DNA of 39,126 nucleotides from an uncultured Sphingomonas sp. GTDB taxonomy: Bacteria; Pseudomonadota; Alphaproteobacteria; Sphingomonadales; Sphingomonadaceae. The stretch spans positions 1 through 39,126 of the forward strand of contig NZ_CAKZHV010000045.1 of NCBI RefSeq assembly GCF_936927845.1, given 5' to 3'. Below, in pieces: positions 24,883 to 31,308 of this stretch. A program made the translations under genes and the position numbers. A model generated the notes under the pieces. That model did no database searches. It saw only the letters and a list, made by a program, of their open reading frames with translations, and was not told the DNA's origin. How positions within the stretch are numbered: the first letter of the stretch is position 1; every line of letters starts with the position of its first letter.

Positions 24883-26187
24883 ATGAATGGGGATCAGCAT
24901 AGGCCGATTGGACACCAGTACGCCCTAGCCATGCTCACCGGCGGTGAGGATGGTGTCCGGCAGCTCGCCACGAGCGCTGGCAGCCAGCTCACCCTCGATG
25001 CCTTCCTTCGGGTTCAGGACGAAGAACCCGTTCCCGCATTCCTCCATTCCGCGCTCTGTGCCATGTCGCTACCGACGAAGCGGCCCAAGGACGAGACGGC
25101 ACCGATCGTTCGCGAAGACGGCAAATACGCCCTGGCGATCAACCCGCGGCCAGTGCTCCAGAACGTCGACGGCAAGTCGGTGATGCGCAGCCTGGGCGTG
25201 CCCTACGGTGCCTATCCCCGCGTCGCGCTGATCTACCTGCTCTCGCAGGCGGTGATGAAACAGTCACGCGACGTGTATCTCGGTCGTAACTTCACCGAAT
25301 GGATGCGCCGGCTCGGCTACCAAACGGTTTCCTATGGGCCGCGAGGCACCGCAAACCTGATGCGCGAGCAGGTGGATCGGCTGCTCGCCTGCGAATGGCA
25401 GATCCGCTGGGACGGCACGGAGGCAGGTGACAATGCCTTTGCCGTCCGCGACGTGAAGATCTCCAACGAATATGCAGGGTCGCTCGACAAGAATGGCTCG
25501 TTCGCCCGCGAAATCCGCATGTCGGAGGCGTTCTACAGCCATCTGATCGAGCATGCGGTTCCGCTCAACGAGGTCGCGATCCGTGAGCTCAAGGGAACGC
25601 CGACCGCGCTCGATCTCTATACCTATCTTGCCTACCGCTTGCCAAGGATCGCCACCGACAAGGGACAGGTGATCTCCTGGGATCAGCTCGCCAAGCATCT
25701 CGGCAACGAGGCCGATAGCAAGCGCTTCCGGCAGACCGTGCGCGAGACGATGCAGATCGTCTCTGCCGTCTATCCCAACGCCAATGTCGACCTGTCCGGC
25801 CGCAAGGTGGTGCTGCATCCTTCACCCGCTCCGCTCGAGCGCAAGCTGGTGGGCCCGCATCTCAGGCTCGTCGGGGCCGCTACGCCGGAACCGGCACCGA
25901 GATCATCGGTCAAACCGCGCCGCGAAGCGAATCCGACCGCTACCAAGGCAGGCGAGCCCCTCCTGGCGTTCCCGGCCGGGTCTCTCGCCTACGGCGCTCG
26001 CGAAGCGCAGTTCCGTCAGATCGGCCTGAGCAAGGGTCATCCCTGGTCGGTGGACGATATGGCGGCCGCGTTCCGCAAAGGCTGCCCCGATATCAACCGC
26101 TCACGCTCCGACACGGAGTGGCTGCGCGTCTGGGAAGCCTTTGTCGTTGCCTACGCCGATCGCCGCGCGAATCGGAACGACGACTAA
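24883..26187 (+). CDS. repA: RepA-type replication initiator
   Basis: A 434-residue plasmid replication initiator. The ATG at 24883 is favoured over the in-frame upstream start because GAAGG lies 7 nt before it. The central region reads as a RepA_C-type domain: PRVALIYLLSQAVMKQ, LGRNFTEWMRRLGYQT, then a strand-rich part with RQTVRETMQIVSAVYPNANVDL. The gene lies directly after the iteron block, and two more iterons occur inside its C-terminal part and at its stop codon. Expression is probably autoregulated by binding to iterons. The tail from about residue 345 shows a different composition (Pro/Arg-rich). The family call rests on motif style and context. Confidence 0.88.
   Translation: MNGDQHRPIGHQYALAMLTGGEDGVRQLATSAGSQLTLDAFLRVQDEEPVPAFLHSALCAMSLPTKRPKDETAPIVREDGKYALAINPRPVLQNVDGKSVMRSLGVPYGAYPRVALIYLLSQAVMKQSRDVYLGRNFTEWMRRLGYQTVSYGPRGTANLMREQVDRLLACEWQIRWDGTEAGDNAFAVRDVKISNEYAGSLDKNGSFAREIRMSEAFYSHLIEHAVPLNEVAIRELKGTPTALDLYTYLAYRLPRIATDKGQVISWDQLAKHLGNEADSKRFRQTVRETMQIVSAVYPNANVDLSGRKVVLHPSPAPLERKLVGPHLRLVGAATPEPAPRSSVKPRREANPTATKAGEPLLAFPAGSLAYGAREAQFRQIGLSKGHPWSVDDMAAAFRKGCPDINRSRSDTEWLRVWEAFVVAYADRRANRNDD
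25896..25910 (-). repeat. Iteron within repA (reverse orientation)
   Basis: ACCGAGATCATCGGT, the exact reverse complement of the consensus iteron, lies within the coding sequence of the repA tail. It may be a RepA site used for autoregulation or handcuffing, or a relict. Confidence 0.7.
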
Positions 26188-26201
26188 CCGATGATCTCCG
26201 A
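26187..26201 (+). repeat. Iteron overlapping the repA stop codon
   Basis: ACCGATGATCTCCGA begins at the last base of the repA stop codon (TAA, 26185-26187). It is identical to the first copy at 24402-24416. RepA-bound DNA on both sides of the gene would be well placed for handcuffing. Confidence 0.7.
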
Positions 26202-26677
26202 GCCGTTCGCATGAGGACGGTGCCGAGTCGGCCTCTTGCAGAGAACGTCGATCGACAAAACAGGGGGGAAGAGTTCGCCAATCGGCGGTCCACCTCTGCC
26301 GCCTTCAGCCGAAGAAACTTCAAACAGATCAAAACATCAGCGCGATTGCGGGCAATTTGAATGGCTACGCTGACCGTCGTTTGCCGCTGCGACGCTCCTG
26401 CTATTTCAGCTCCACGGCTGGCGTGAATACGTGCCCCGCTCGCCGGCCGGTCTTCTCGATAGCCGTTCGCATGATGGCTGGCGATCGGACTGCGATACCG
26501 GTATCCGAGATAAGTCGACTTCTTCAGGGAAGTTCAGGGTTGTCCTCCGCGAGGAGGGGTGACGTCCGCTCCGCATCAGGAGCCTGGGGCTGTCCTTCGC
26601 GAGAAGGGTGAAGCGTTCTCGGCGCCGGTCGGGGCCAGAGGTGCTGGCGTGCCAACGCCCCTGTCGGAGTGACACTG
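26188..26677. other. 490-bp intergenic region after repA
   Basis: No supported gene. Holds the downstream iteron (26187-26201) and, in its last 140 bp, three small hairpins leading into the next gene. Short plus-strand frames here are low in protein character and are not called. Confidence 0.5.
26544..26659 (+). repeat. Three regularly spaced small hairpins upstream of the 26678 gene
   Basis: Stem-loops: CCTCC-GCGA-GGAGG (26544-26557), CCTTC-GCGA-GAAGG (26594-26607) and GGCGT-GCCA-ACGCC (26646-26659). The first two share flanking sequence and a GNRA-type loop, and the one stem difference is compensated on both strands. Loop centres are 50 and 52 bp apart. The third ends 6 bp before the GGAG ribosome-binding site at 26666-26669. 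Looks like a structured leader RNA. Confidence 0.45.
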
Positions 26678-27307
26678 ATGCACTTTATAACGCCTGCTAG
26701 TGCGATCGCAGACCGGGGTGGGCCCGATACAGAGCACGGCCGATCTGTCGAAGTAGCTAAGCCGCCTGTGCAAGCCTCCAAGGTTCCCATGCTGGATCGA
26801 CTGATCGCACGCATGGAGGTCAGCCGCACCTACCCAATCCCGGTAGGAAGCATCCTGACCTTCTGGCCCGGGCTGATCGCGCTCACCGCCGTCGGCAAAC
26901 TGACCGGAGCCGCGCCTGTGACGGCAGGACGTCTCTACGTGCTCGCATGGCTGGTGGTGATGGGTCTGGAGCTCGGTCGCGACGTCTGGGTACAGGGACA
27001 CCGCTACGCGTCACCTCGCTGGCTGCAAGCCGTGGAAGCGGCAGTAGGTCGCGACGTGACCCTCCATGCACTGGCGGAACTGATCAGGCAGCATCAGCAC
27101 GAGCCGGACTATGTGGTCACTCGTTCCGACCTGCGCTTCGCGATCCAGCAGGAACGAGCCCGGCGCCGGGAGGCTGCACGGCGAGCGGAAGGCTTCCAAT
27201 TGGTCGAAGCGCCGACGATCGATGCGGTCCAGGTCGCGCGCGATGAGGAACGGCGCCGTCGCGCTCGGGAGCGGCGTGCCGCCAGGCAGGGGAGGGAGCC
27301 CGCGTGA
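26678..27307 (+). CDS. Plasmid membrane-associated protein of unknown function
   Basis: A 209-residue protein; the ATG at 26678 is chosen because GGAG (26666-26669) lies 8 nt upstream. An internal hydrophobic part (about residues 55-95: VGSILTFWPGLIALTAVGKL and LYVLAWLVVMGLELG) gives one or two membrane segments. The C-terminal 70 residues are strongly basic and Arg-rich, with long helices (RFAIQQERARRREAARRAEG). An Arg-rich tail after a membrane anchor suggests nucleic-acid or partner binding on the cytosolic face. It overlaps the next gene by 4 bp (GTGA). No family recognised; the neighbourhood suggests a role in plasmid maintenance or transfer. Confidence 0.6.
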   Translation: MHFITPASAIADRGGPDTEHGRSVEVAKPPVQASKVPMLDRLIARMEVSRTYPIPVGSILTFWPGLIALTAVGKLTGAAPVTAGRLYVLAWLVVMGLELGRDVWVQGHRYASPRWLQAVEAAVGRDVTLHALAELIRQHQHEPDYVVTRSDLRFAIQQERARRREAARRAEGFQLVEAPTIDAVQVARDEERRRRARERRAARQGREPA

Positions 27308-27633
27308 ACGGCTCCACTCCAGAGGTGGAAGGCGATCTGGTCGGCCTGACGATCTCAGGCGGGATCGCGCACTTTCCAGGACGGGCTGGCGAGCGGATCC
27401 GCCGCCTCGCCGATCTCGACCCGGCGCTGGTTGCGGAGCTGCTCGCTGCTGCCGACGCGATCGCCTTCTCCACCCGCCCAGATCCGGTTGTGACTGCGCC
27501 TGTCCGCCCTGACGCACGCACGTACAGCATACGTTTCCTGCATGCCGGCCGCACACGGCTGCTGACGTTGCCGGAGCCATTCGAGGCGCCGGAGCTCGCG
27601 CAGTTGGTTCAGACGGTGCGCCGCTGCCTGTAG
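27304..27633 (+). CDS. Emfourin-like small protein, copy 1
   Basis: A 109-residue protein starting at GTG 27304, inside the preceding stop. It contains VGLTISGGIAHFPG near the start, then AADAIAFSTRPDP and, after a beta-strand pair, EPFEAPELAQLVQTVRR at the C-terminus. The last two motifs recur in the gene at 29742 (ADAIDFFTRPDP and DPFEAPELALLIRLTRR), so the two are clear paralogs in one window. The layout (SGG start, middle strands, final helix) recalls the emfourin family of peptidase inhibitors, but I can only suggest that fold. No signal peptide, so probably cytosolic. Confidence 0.62.
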   Translation: MNGSTPEVEGDLVGLTISGGIAHFPGRAGERIRRLADLDPALVAELLAAADAIAFSTRPDPVVTAPVRPDARTYSIRFLHAGRTRLLTLPEPFEAPELAQLVQTVRRCL

Positions 27634-27888
27634 GGCAGGGGGCAATCACCTCGCTTCGCATTTGCTCGGCGCGCCCGACGTGATAGCGTCTGATCGCCGC
27701 TCGGTCAGTCCCGGCGGTGAGGCGTAGCAACCTCAAGCCATAGCAGCCGGTCGACAACAGGTGTCGGCCGGGTGGCCGTCACGCATGTCCAGGGCTCCGC
27801 CTAAAGGTGGCGGCGCCTTGTGCTATGCAGGGTTGCTAACACCCGGCTCACGGGCCGGAGAACGCCTCCAGACGATGAGGAGGCGGTC

Positions 27889-28725
27889 ATGGTAGGGCAG
27901 GGTGCATTTCGGGCCGTAGCGGCGCTCACAGTGGCTCTGGCGGGCATGCCGGCCATGGCGCAGCAGTCACCCGGCATTGCCGACTTCCTCAGCACCATCG
28001 GCGGCGATACCGACATGAAGACCAGCGGGTCGCTGCGCACCCGTCCGTCGCCGCAGGTCTTCCCGCTACTCGACGACGCCGACGAGATCATCGGCTACCG
28101 CTTCTTCTCCGAGAAGATCACCGCCAACGGCTCGGCGACGGCCGAGCGCGCCCGCGATGCGTTTGCGCAGGAATGTACCGGCAAGGGCGGCCGGATCGAG
28201 CCGGAGGACGGGGACGCAGCACGCACCTTCCGCGATCGCGCGCTCGGCCGCAGGCTGCCGCCCAGGGGCGAGTTCAAGCACTTCTGGTCCGGCATCTCGG
28301 CGGTGTGCTCGCGTGGGGCCGACCAGGTGCTCGGCGGCTTCGTCGCGATCACCTACGACACGACCGAGGTGGCGACCAAGGGTGACATCGGTAGTCGGCT
28401 GATAAGCCGCGTGTCGATGGTGCCGACCCGCACCGCGGTCTATGCCTATCGTCCCGACCAGATCCGTTCTGCGGCCTGGTTCCAGCGCGCTCAGGACAGC
28501 TATGTCGCCGACCGCGAAGCCGAGCAGAAGCGTCGCGAGGCGTTCCGGCGCGACCTCGCGATCGGGACCGTCACCAACTGCGGTACGGTGATCCAGATCC
28601 GTGGTCCCATGGTCGAGATCGCGGTGCCTCCGACCACGCTGACCCCCAACGGCCAGTCCACCTTCTGGTCGCGGCGCGACGCTCTCGCGCCGATCTTATC
28701 GACGCCTTGCACCTACGGCCTGTGA
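27889..28725 (+). CDS. Periplasmic protein of unknown function
   Basis: A 278-residue protein; the ATG at 27889 has GAGGAGG 5 nt upstream and is followed by a clean signal peptide (VAALTVALAGMPAMA, cleavage before QQ). The mature protein is hydrophilic with a strand-rich core (GGFVAITYDTTEV, RVSMVPTRTAVYAY). Helical segment AWFQRAQDSYVADREAEQKRREAF precedes a C-terminal domain VTNCGTVIQIRGPMVEIAV that resembles small beta-barrel repeats. Cys pairs occur near residues 84/146 and 240/275. No family recognised. It starts 255 bp after the previous operon and lies 53 bp before the next one. Confidence 0.6.
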   Translation: MVGQGAFRAVAALTVALAGMPAMAQQSPGIADFLSTIGGDTDMKTSGSLRTRPSPQVFPLLDDADEIIGYRFFSEKITANGSATAERARDAFAQECTGKGGRIEPEDGDAARTFRDRALGRRLPPRGEFKHFWSGISAVCSRGADQVLGGFVAITYDTTEVATKGDIGSRLISRVSMVPTRTAVYAYRPDQIRSAAWFQRAQDSYVADREAEQKRREAFRRDLAIGTVTNCGTVIQIRGPMVEIAVPPTTLTPNGQSTFWSRRDALAPILSTPCTYGL

Positions 28726-28778
28726 GCAGCCGATCTGCCCTCTTTGCCAACAAATGAGACCCTGAACGGAGACCTGCC

Positions 28779-28946
28779 ATGACCCTCGACCTCAGCATGA
28801 TCAAACCGACGCCGGCGCCCTCTCTTGAGCTCCCACCCTATGCGTCGGCTGATCCTTCGACCGACCTGCGGCTGCGCTTCGCCGGCACCAAGTGGAGCGA
28901 GCCCGGGCATGGTGGCAGCCCGACCAAAACTGAGGCGGGAGACTGA
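28779..28946 (+). CDS. Small unknown protein (55 aa), first gene of a five-gene operon
   Basis: A 55-codon gene with ATG at 28779 and GGAG 7 nt upstream. The translation starts MTLDLSMIKPTPAPSLELPP and contains FAGTKWSEPGHGG. Its stop abuts the next start (TGAATG), and its codon use matches the neighbours. It is followed by four genes with ATGA overlaps, so it heads the operon. No family recognised. Confidence 0.5.
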   Translation: MTLDLSMIKPTPAPSLELPPYASADPSTDLRLRFAGTKWSEPGHGGSPTKTEAGD

Positions 28947-29174
28947 ATGATCCGGATCATGGTAGACCTGCCTTACCCCATGCTTGCAAGCCTCGAAGCC
29001 AAGGCCGGGTCGCCGGACATCGCCGAGCTTATCCGGGCCGCTCTCGTGACAGCGGGACATGGCTCGAAGGCGGACATCGTGGGTGTCAGGTCCGACCGCT
29101 ACGCGACCGACGAGGAGCATTGTGAACGGCTGGGGATGCCTTCGAAAACGAGGAGCGCAACGAAGAGCGAATGA
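28947..29174 (+). CDS. Small unknown protein, second gene of the five-gene operon
   Basis: A 75-residue protein. The N-terminal MIRIMVDLPYPMLASLEAKA followed by ELIRAALVTAG is shaped like a ribbon-helix-helix or a related short strand-helix-helix DNA-binding fold, but this is a guess from pattern. The ATG directly follows the preceding stop, and GCGGGAG lies upstream. It overlaps the next gene by 4 bp (29171-29174, ATGA). Confidence 0.55.
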   Translation: MIRIMVDLPYPMLASLEAKAGSPDIAELIRAALVTAGHGSKADIVGVRSDRYATDEEHCERLGMPSKTRSATKSE

Positions 29175-29506
29175 CCCATACCACCGAGAACAAACGAATC
29201 CGCTTCCAAGCGGTTCTGAAGCCGCTCGCGTGGGAGCAGCGGATGCGTGTCGACTACCGCGACGACGTGCTCCGGATCGTGGCCGTGCTGGCGGCTGACG
29301 GCATCGCGATCAGCGAGGATGTGGCGTTCCTGGCGTGGCACCGGTTCTCGGAAGAGGACCGCTGCGCCGGCTGGTACAGCCCCGGCACCGACGACGAGAT
29401 CCGACGTAACCTGATGCCGCATCTCGAGCTCAGACCGGTCGCGGAAGGGGATGGCCCAAATGATGTCCATGGGCCCGTCGTCAATTCGGATCACGCCCCC
29501 CGATGA
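29171..29506 (+). CDS. Unknown protein, third gene of the five-gene operon
   Basis: A 111-residue protein. The translation has a central VDYRDDVLRIVAVLAADGIA and then DVAFLAWHRFSEEDRCAGWY, with a single Cys. It has no signal peptide or membrane segment and no family I recognise. It overlaps both neighbours by 4 bp (ATGA), so it is translated together with them. Confidence 0.55.
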   Translation: MTHTTENKRIRFQAVLKPLAWEQRMRVDYRDDVLRIVAVLAADGIAISEDVAFLAWHRFSEEDRCAGWYSPGTDDEIRRNLMPHLELRPVAEGDGPNDVHGPVVNSDHAPR

Positions 29507-29745
29507 GCGACGTCGAACACCATGATGTCAGGACGGCACTGGCGCTGATGCGCATGGCGTTGGCGTTGCTCAACCGGGCGGGATGCACCCTTGTTGCGGC
29601 TCGCCTTCAGCATGCGATCGACACGGTTGGAAATGATCCGGGAGCCGCCGCGTTGCCGCGCCATCCTGACGCTCCCAGCGGTGCTGAACACGACCGGCAT
29701 AAGGATCAGCGCTTGATCGACAACGGGGAGGGAACCGGCCCATGA
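29503..29745 (+). CDS. Small unknown protein, fourth gene of the five-gene operon
   Basis: An 80-residue protein. A helix ALALMRMALALLNRAG with one Cys immediately after it is followed by a hydrophilic, disordered-looking tail with Asp/His/Arg. ATGA overlaps at both ends (29503-29506 and 29742-29745) tie it to its neighbours. No family recognised. Confidence 0.5.
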   Translation: MSDVEHHDVRTALALMRMALALLNRAGCTLVAARLQHAIDTVGNDPGAAALPRHPDAPSGAEHDRHKDQRLIDNGEGTGP

Positions 29746-30125
29746 CGGACGTCATTACGCTTGGGATTTCGGGCTGGTTCACCCCGCATGGAACTCTCTA
29801 CCATGAGGAGGGTCGCACGCTCGACGAGGTCGCGCCGGAGGACTGGGCCAACCTCCTCGCCCATGCCGACGCGATCGATTTCTTCACGCGACCCGATCCG
29901 GCCCTGCCGGCACCGGAAGCTCGCATCTTCCATCTCACGATCACCGACGGCGAGCGGTCGCGCGAGTTGTCGATCAACGATCCCTTCGAGGCGCCGGAAC
30001 TGGCCTTGCTTATACGGCTGACGCGCCGTGCCATGCGAGACCGGCTGGTGCTGACGCCTGAAACGCTGAGCGACGAGGCGCTCCAAGCCTTACGGACAAG
30101 CCTGCGTGAGGCGGGGCAAGACTGA
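29742..30125 (+). CDS. Emfourin-like small protein, copy 2, last gene of the five-gene operon
   Basis: A 127-residue paralog of the product of 27304-27633. Shared motifs are ADAI-x-F-x-TRPDP, then a strand pair, then PFEAPELA followed by a helix with Arg-Arg. Its N-terminus is LGISGWFTPHG instead of the SGGIAHF of copy 1, and its C-terminal 30 residues (VLTPETLSDEALQALRTSLREA) are an extra helix. Overlaps the preceding gene by 4 bp (ATGA). Copies that differ in start and tail suggest related but distinct partners. Cytosolic. Emfourin relationship is a suggestion only. Confidence 0.62.
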   Translation: MTDVITLGISGWFTPHGTLYHEEGRTLDEVAPEDWANLLAHADAIDFFTRPDPALPAPEARIFHLTITDGERSRELSINDPFEAPELALLIRLTRRAMRDRLVLTPETLSDEALQALRTSLREAGQD

Positions 30126-30132
30126 GTCAACT

Positions 30133-30152
30133 GGCCGGCTGACATGCCGGCC
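30133..30152 (+). terminator. Hairpin after the five-gene operon
   Basis: GGCCGGC (30133-30139) and GCCGGCC (30146-30152) form a perfect 7-bp GC-only stem with a 6-nt loop, starting 8 bp after the last stop codon. No U-run follows, so it would be a weak or factor-dependent terminator. Confidence 0.4.
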
Positions 30153-30296
30153 CGGGTGCCCCGCCGGAAACCGGATCGAACGCCAGGATCATCATGGCAT
30201 AGGACGGAAGCGTTCGGATCATGCAAGGAAGAGGCACACACCACGCTATGGATAGCAGGGATCTAGCCCCTTGGCTTCTGCCCCGAAATCAATAAC

Positions 30297-30382
30297 CTAG
30301 GCATCTAGACGCCGACATAGAGCAGCGTGCAAAGCTGACCCGCGGCGTCGTGGAGATGTCTAGGATCCGCCTATATGCCTAG
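30297..30382. promoter_or_regulatory. Nested inverted repeats, candidate oriT
   Basis: Outer arms CTAGGCAT (30297-30304) and ATGCCTAG (30375-30382) are perfect, as are inner arms CTAGAC (30305-30310) and GTCTAG (30358-30363). GACGCC (30308-30313) and GGCGTC (30344-30349) add a third nested pair. This nested symmetry lies about 165 bp upstream of the RHH accessory gene and about 920 bp before the relaxase, where MobF plasmids keep oriT. No nic site could be fixed from sequence. Confidence 0.45.
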
Positions 30383-30452
30383 AGAACTCAAACCGGCTTG
30401 ACGGGCGATCGGCCGCGGCGCAGCCTCCGACTTCTCGCCTTGGCAGGACCAG

Positions 30453-30485
30453 CGGCTCGGCGCCGTGACGGCGAGCCGGGGGGAG
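30453..30485 (+). promoter_or_regulatory. Hairpin abutting the ribosome-binding site of the leader ORF
   Basis: CGGCTCG (30453-30459) and CGAGCCG (30472-30478) pair, with a second GCCG-TGA-CGGC stem inside. The Shine-Dalgarno tract GGGGGGAG (30478-30485) starts at the last base of the stem, so folding would affect loading of ribosomes on the ORF at 30492. Possible translational control of the mobilisation operon. Confidence 0.4.
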
Positions 30486-30491
30486 CACAAC

Positions 30492-30545
30492 ATGATCGTC
30501 GTGACGTTGGACCAGGCAGTCACCGCCGCGCTGGGACGCGCCTGA
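30492..30545 (+). CDS. 17-codon leader ORF before the mobilisation operon
   Basis: ATG 30492 to TGA 30545 encodes MIVVTLDQAVTAALGRA, with a very strong ribosome-binding site. The stop lies one base before the next start codon (30547), so reinitiation onto the RHH gene is likely. It may be a leader peptide that sets translation of the relaxase operon, or the remnant of a longer gene. Confidence 0.45.
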   Translation: MIVVTLDQAVTAALGRA

Positions 30546-30546
30546 G

Positions 30547-31308
30547 ATGCCCCAGATCAACATCGAGTTCGACGAGGCGACCATGCGCTCGATCGACCGC
30601 CTTGCCAGCAAGCTGAGCGTCAAGCGCACCGACCTGTTCCGTCGATTGGCAGGCGAGGCGATCGCCGCTGATGCCGAGGGTCGCGAGCTGTTCGTGCCCT
30701 CGCTGAAGGAGGTCACCCCCGACCAGGTCGCGCATCTCATTCGTGAGGTCGAGACGCTGACCGGCGAACTCGATCGGGTGACCCGTCAGAACGCCAAGCT
30801 AGAAGGCGACCTGCGCAAGGCGCTCGCCGCCTACGAGCGCGATGCTGCCAAAGCGCAGGAGCGGGGCCTGCGCGAGGCGGAAGACGCGCTCGAGCGCAAG
30901 GTGGAACCGCTCAAGGCAGAGTTGGCCGAGCACCGTGCCGAGACCGTCCGGATCGTCGAAGAGCACCCGCGATTGCGCCAGCTTGAGGAGGGCCAGGCGC
31001 GCCTGATGAAGGCGCTCAAGTTCCAGCAGCCCCCTGTCCAGTTTCACTTCGGCGAGCACAAGCTGCCCGTGTGGTGGCCGCTAGGCGCCCTCACGGTGCT
31101 TGCTGTGTTCGGGTTCGGGCTAATCCTCCTACTGTCCGCGATGCTGCCCGACCGCTGGCTGGCAGTTCCCGTCGCGGACCGGATGCTGGGAGGACGCGGT
31201 TTCTGCGCTCTGGTCGAGCGGCGCATGGGCGACGGCGCGTGCGCCCGATGGGTGGATGCGGCGAAAACGGCGGACAAGCCTTTGGCCAAGGCTCGCTCCG
31301 CACGATGA
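30547..31308 (+). CDS. RHH/coiled-coil/transmembrane relaxosome accessory protein
   Basis: A 253-residue protein. The N-terminal MPQINIEFDEATMRSIDRLASKLSVKRTDLFRRL is a ribbon-helix-helix DNA-binding pattern (first 20 residues given here cover the strand and first helix). A long Ala/Glu/Arg-rich coiled coil follows (about residues 60-150), then a hydrophobic segment (about 177-203, GALTVLAVFGFGLILLLSA) that predicts one membrane span near the C-terminus. RHH proteins next to a relaxase normally bind oriT in the relaxosome. Here the transmembrane anchor would tie the relaxosome to the membrane. Overlaps the relaxase start by 4 bp (ATGA). Confidence 0.7.
   Translation: MPQINIEFDEATMRSIDRLASKLSVKRTDLFRRLAGEAIAADAEGRELFVPSLKEVTPDQVAHLIREVETLTGELDRVTRQNAKLEGDLRKALAAYERDAAKAQERGLREAEDALERKVEPLKAELAEHRAETVRIVEEHPRLRQLEEGQARLMKALKFQQPPVQFHFGEHKLPVWWPLGALTVLAVFGFGLILLLSAMLPDRWLAVPVADRMLGGRGFCALVERRMGDGACARWVDAAKTADKPLAKARSAR

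Larger units (their letters stand above)
30126..30491. other. Intergenic oriT-like region before the mobilisation operon
   Basis: A 366-bp region. Near its start a hairpin (GGCCGGC-TGACAT-GCCGGCC, 30133-30152) may close the preceding operon. The middle contains nested inverted repeats (30297-30382), and the end a strong hairpin just before a ribosome-binding site. The region precedes a relaxosome protein and MobF relaxase, so it is the best place for oriT. Confidence 0.5.

Noticed and set aside
26544..26607. Guanidine-II (mini-ykkC) riboswitch, because of the two similar hairpins
   Set aside because: That class has ACGR loops on two hairpins; the loops here are GCGA, and the downstream gene has no transporter or guanidine link.
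26188..26677. Several short frames (60-90 codons) between repA and the next gene
   Set aside because: All have low-complexity translations and no ribosome-binding site, and they overlap each other in several frames; the region is better explained by the iteron and hairpins.
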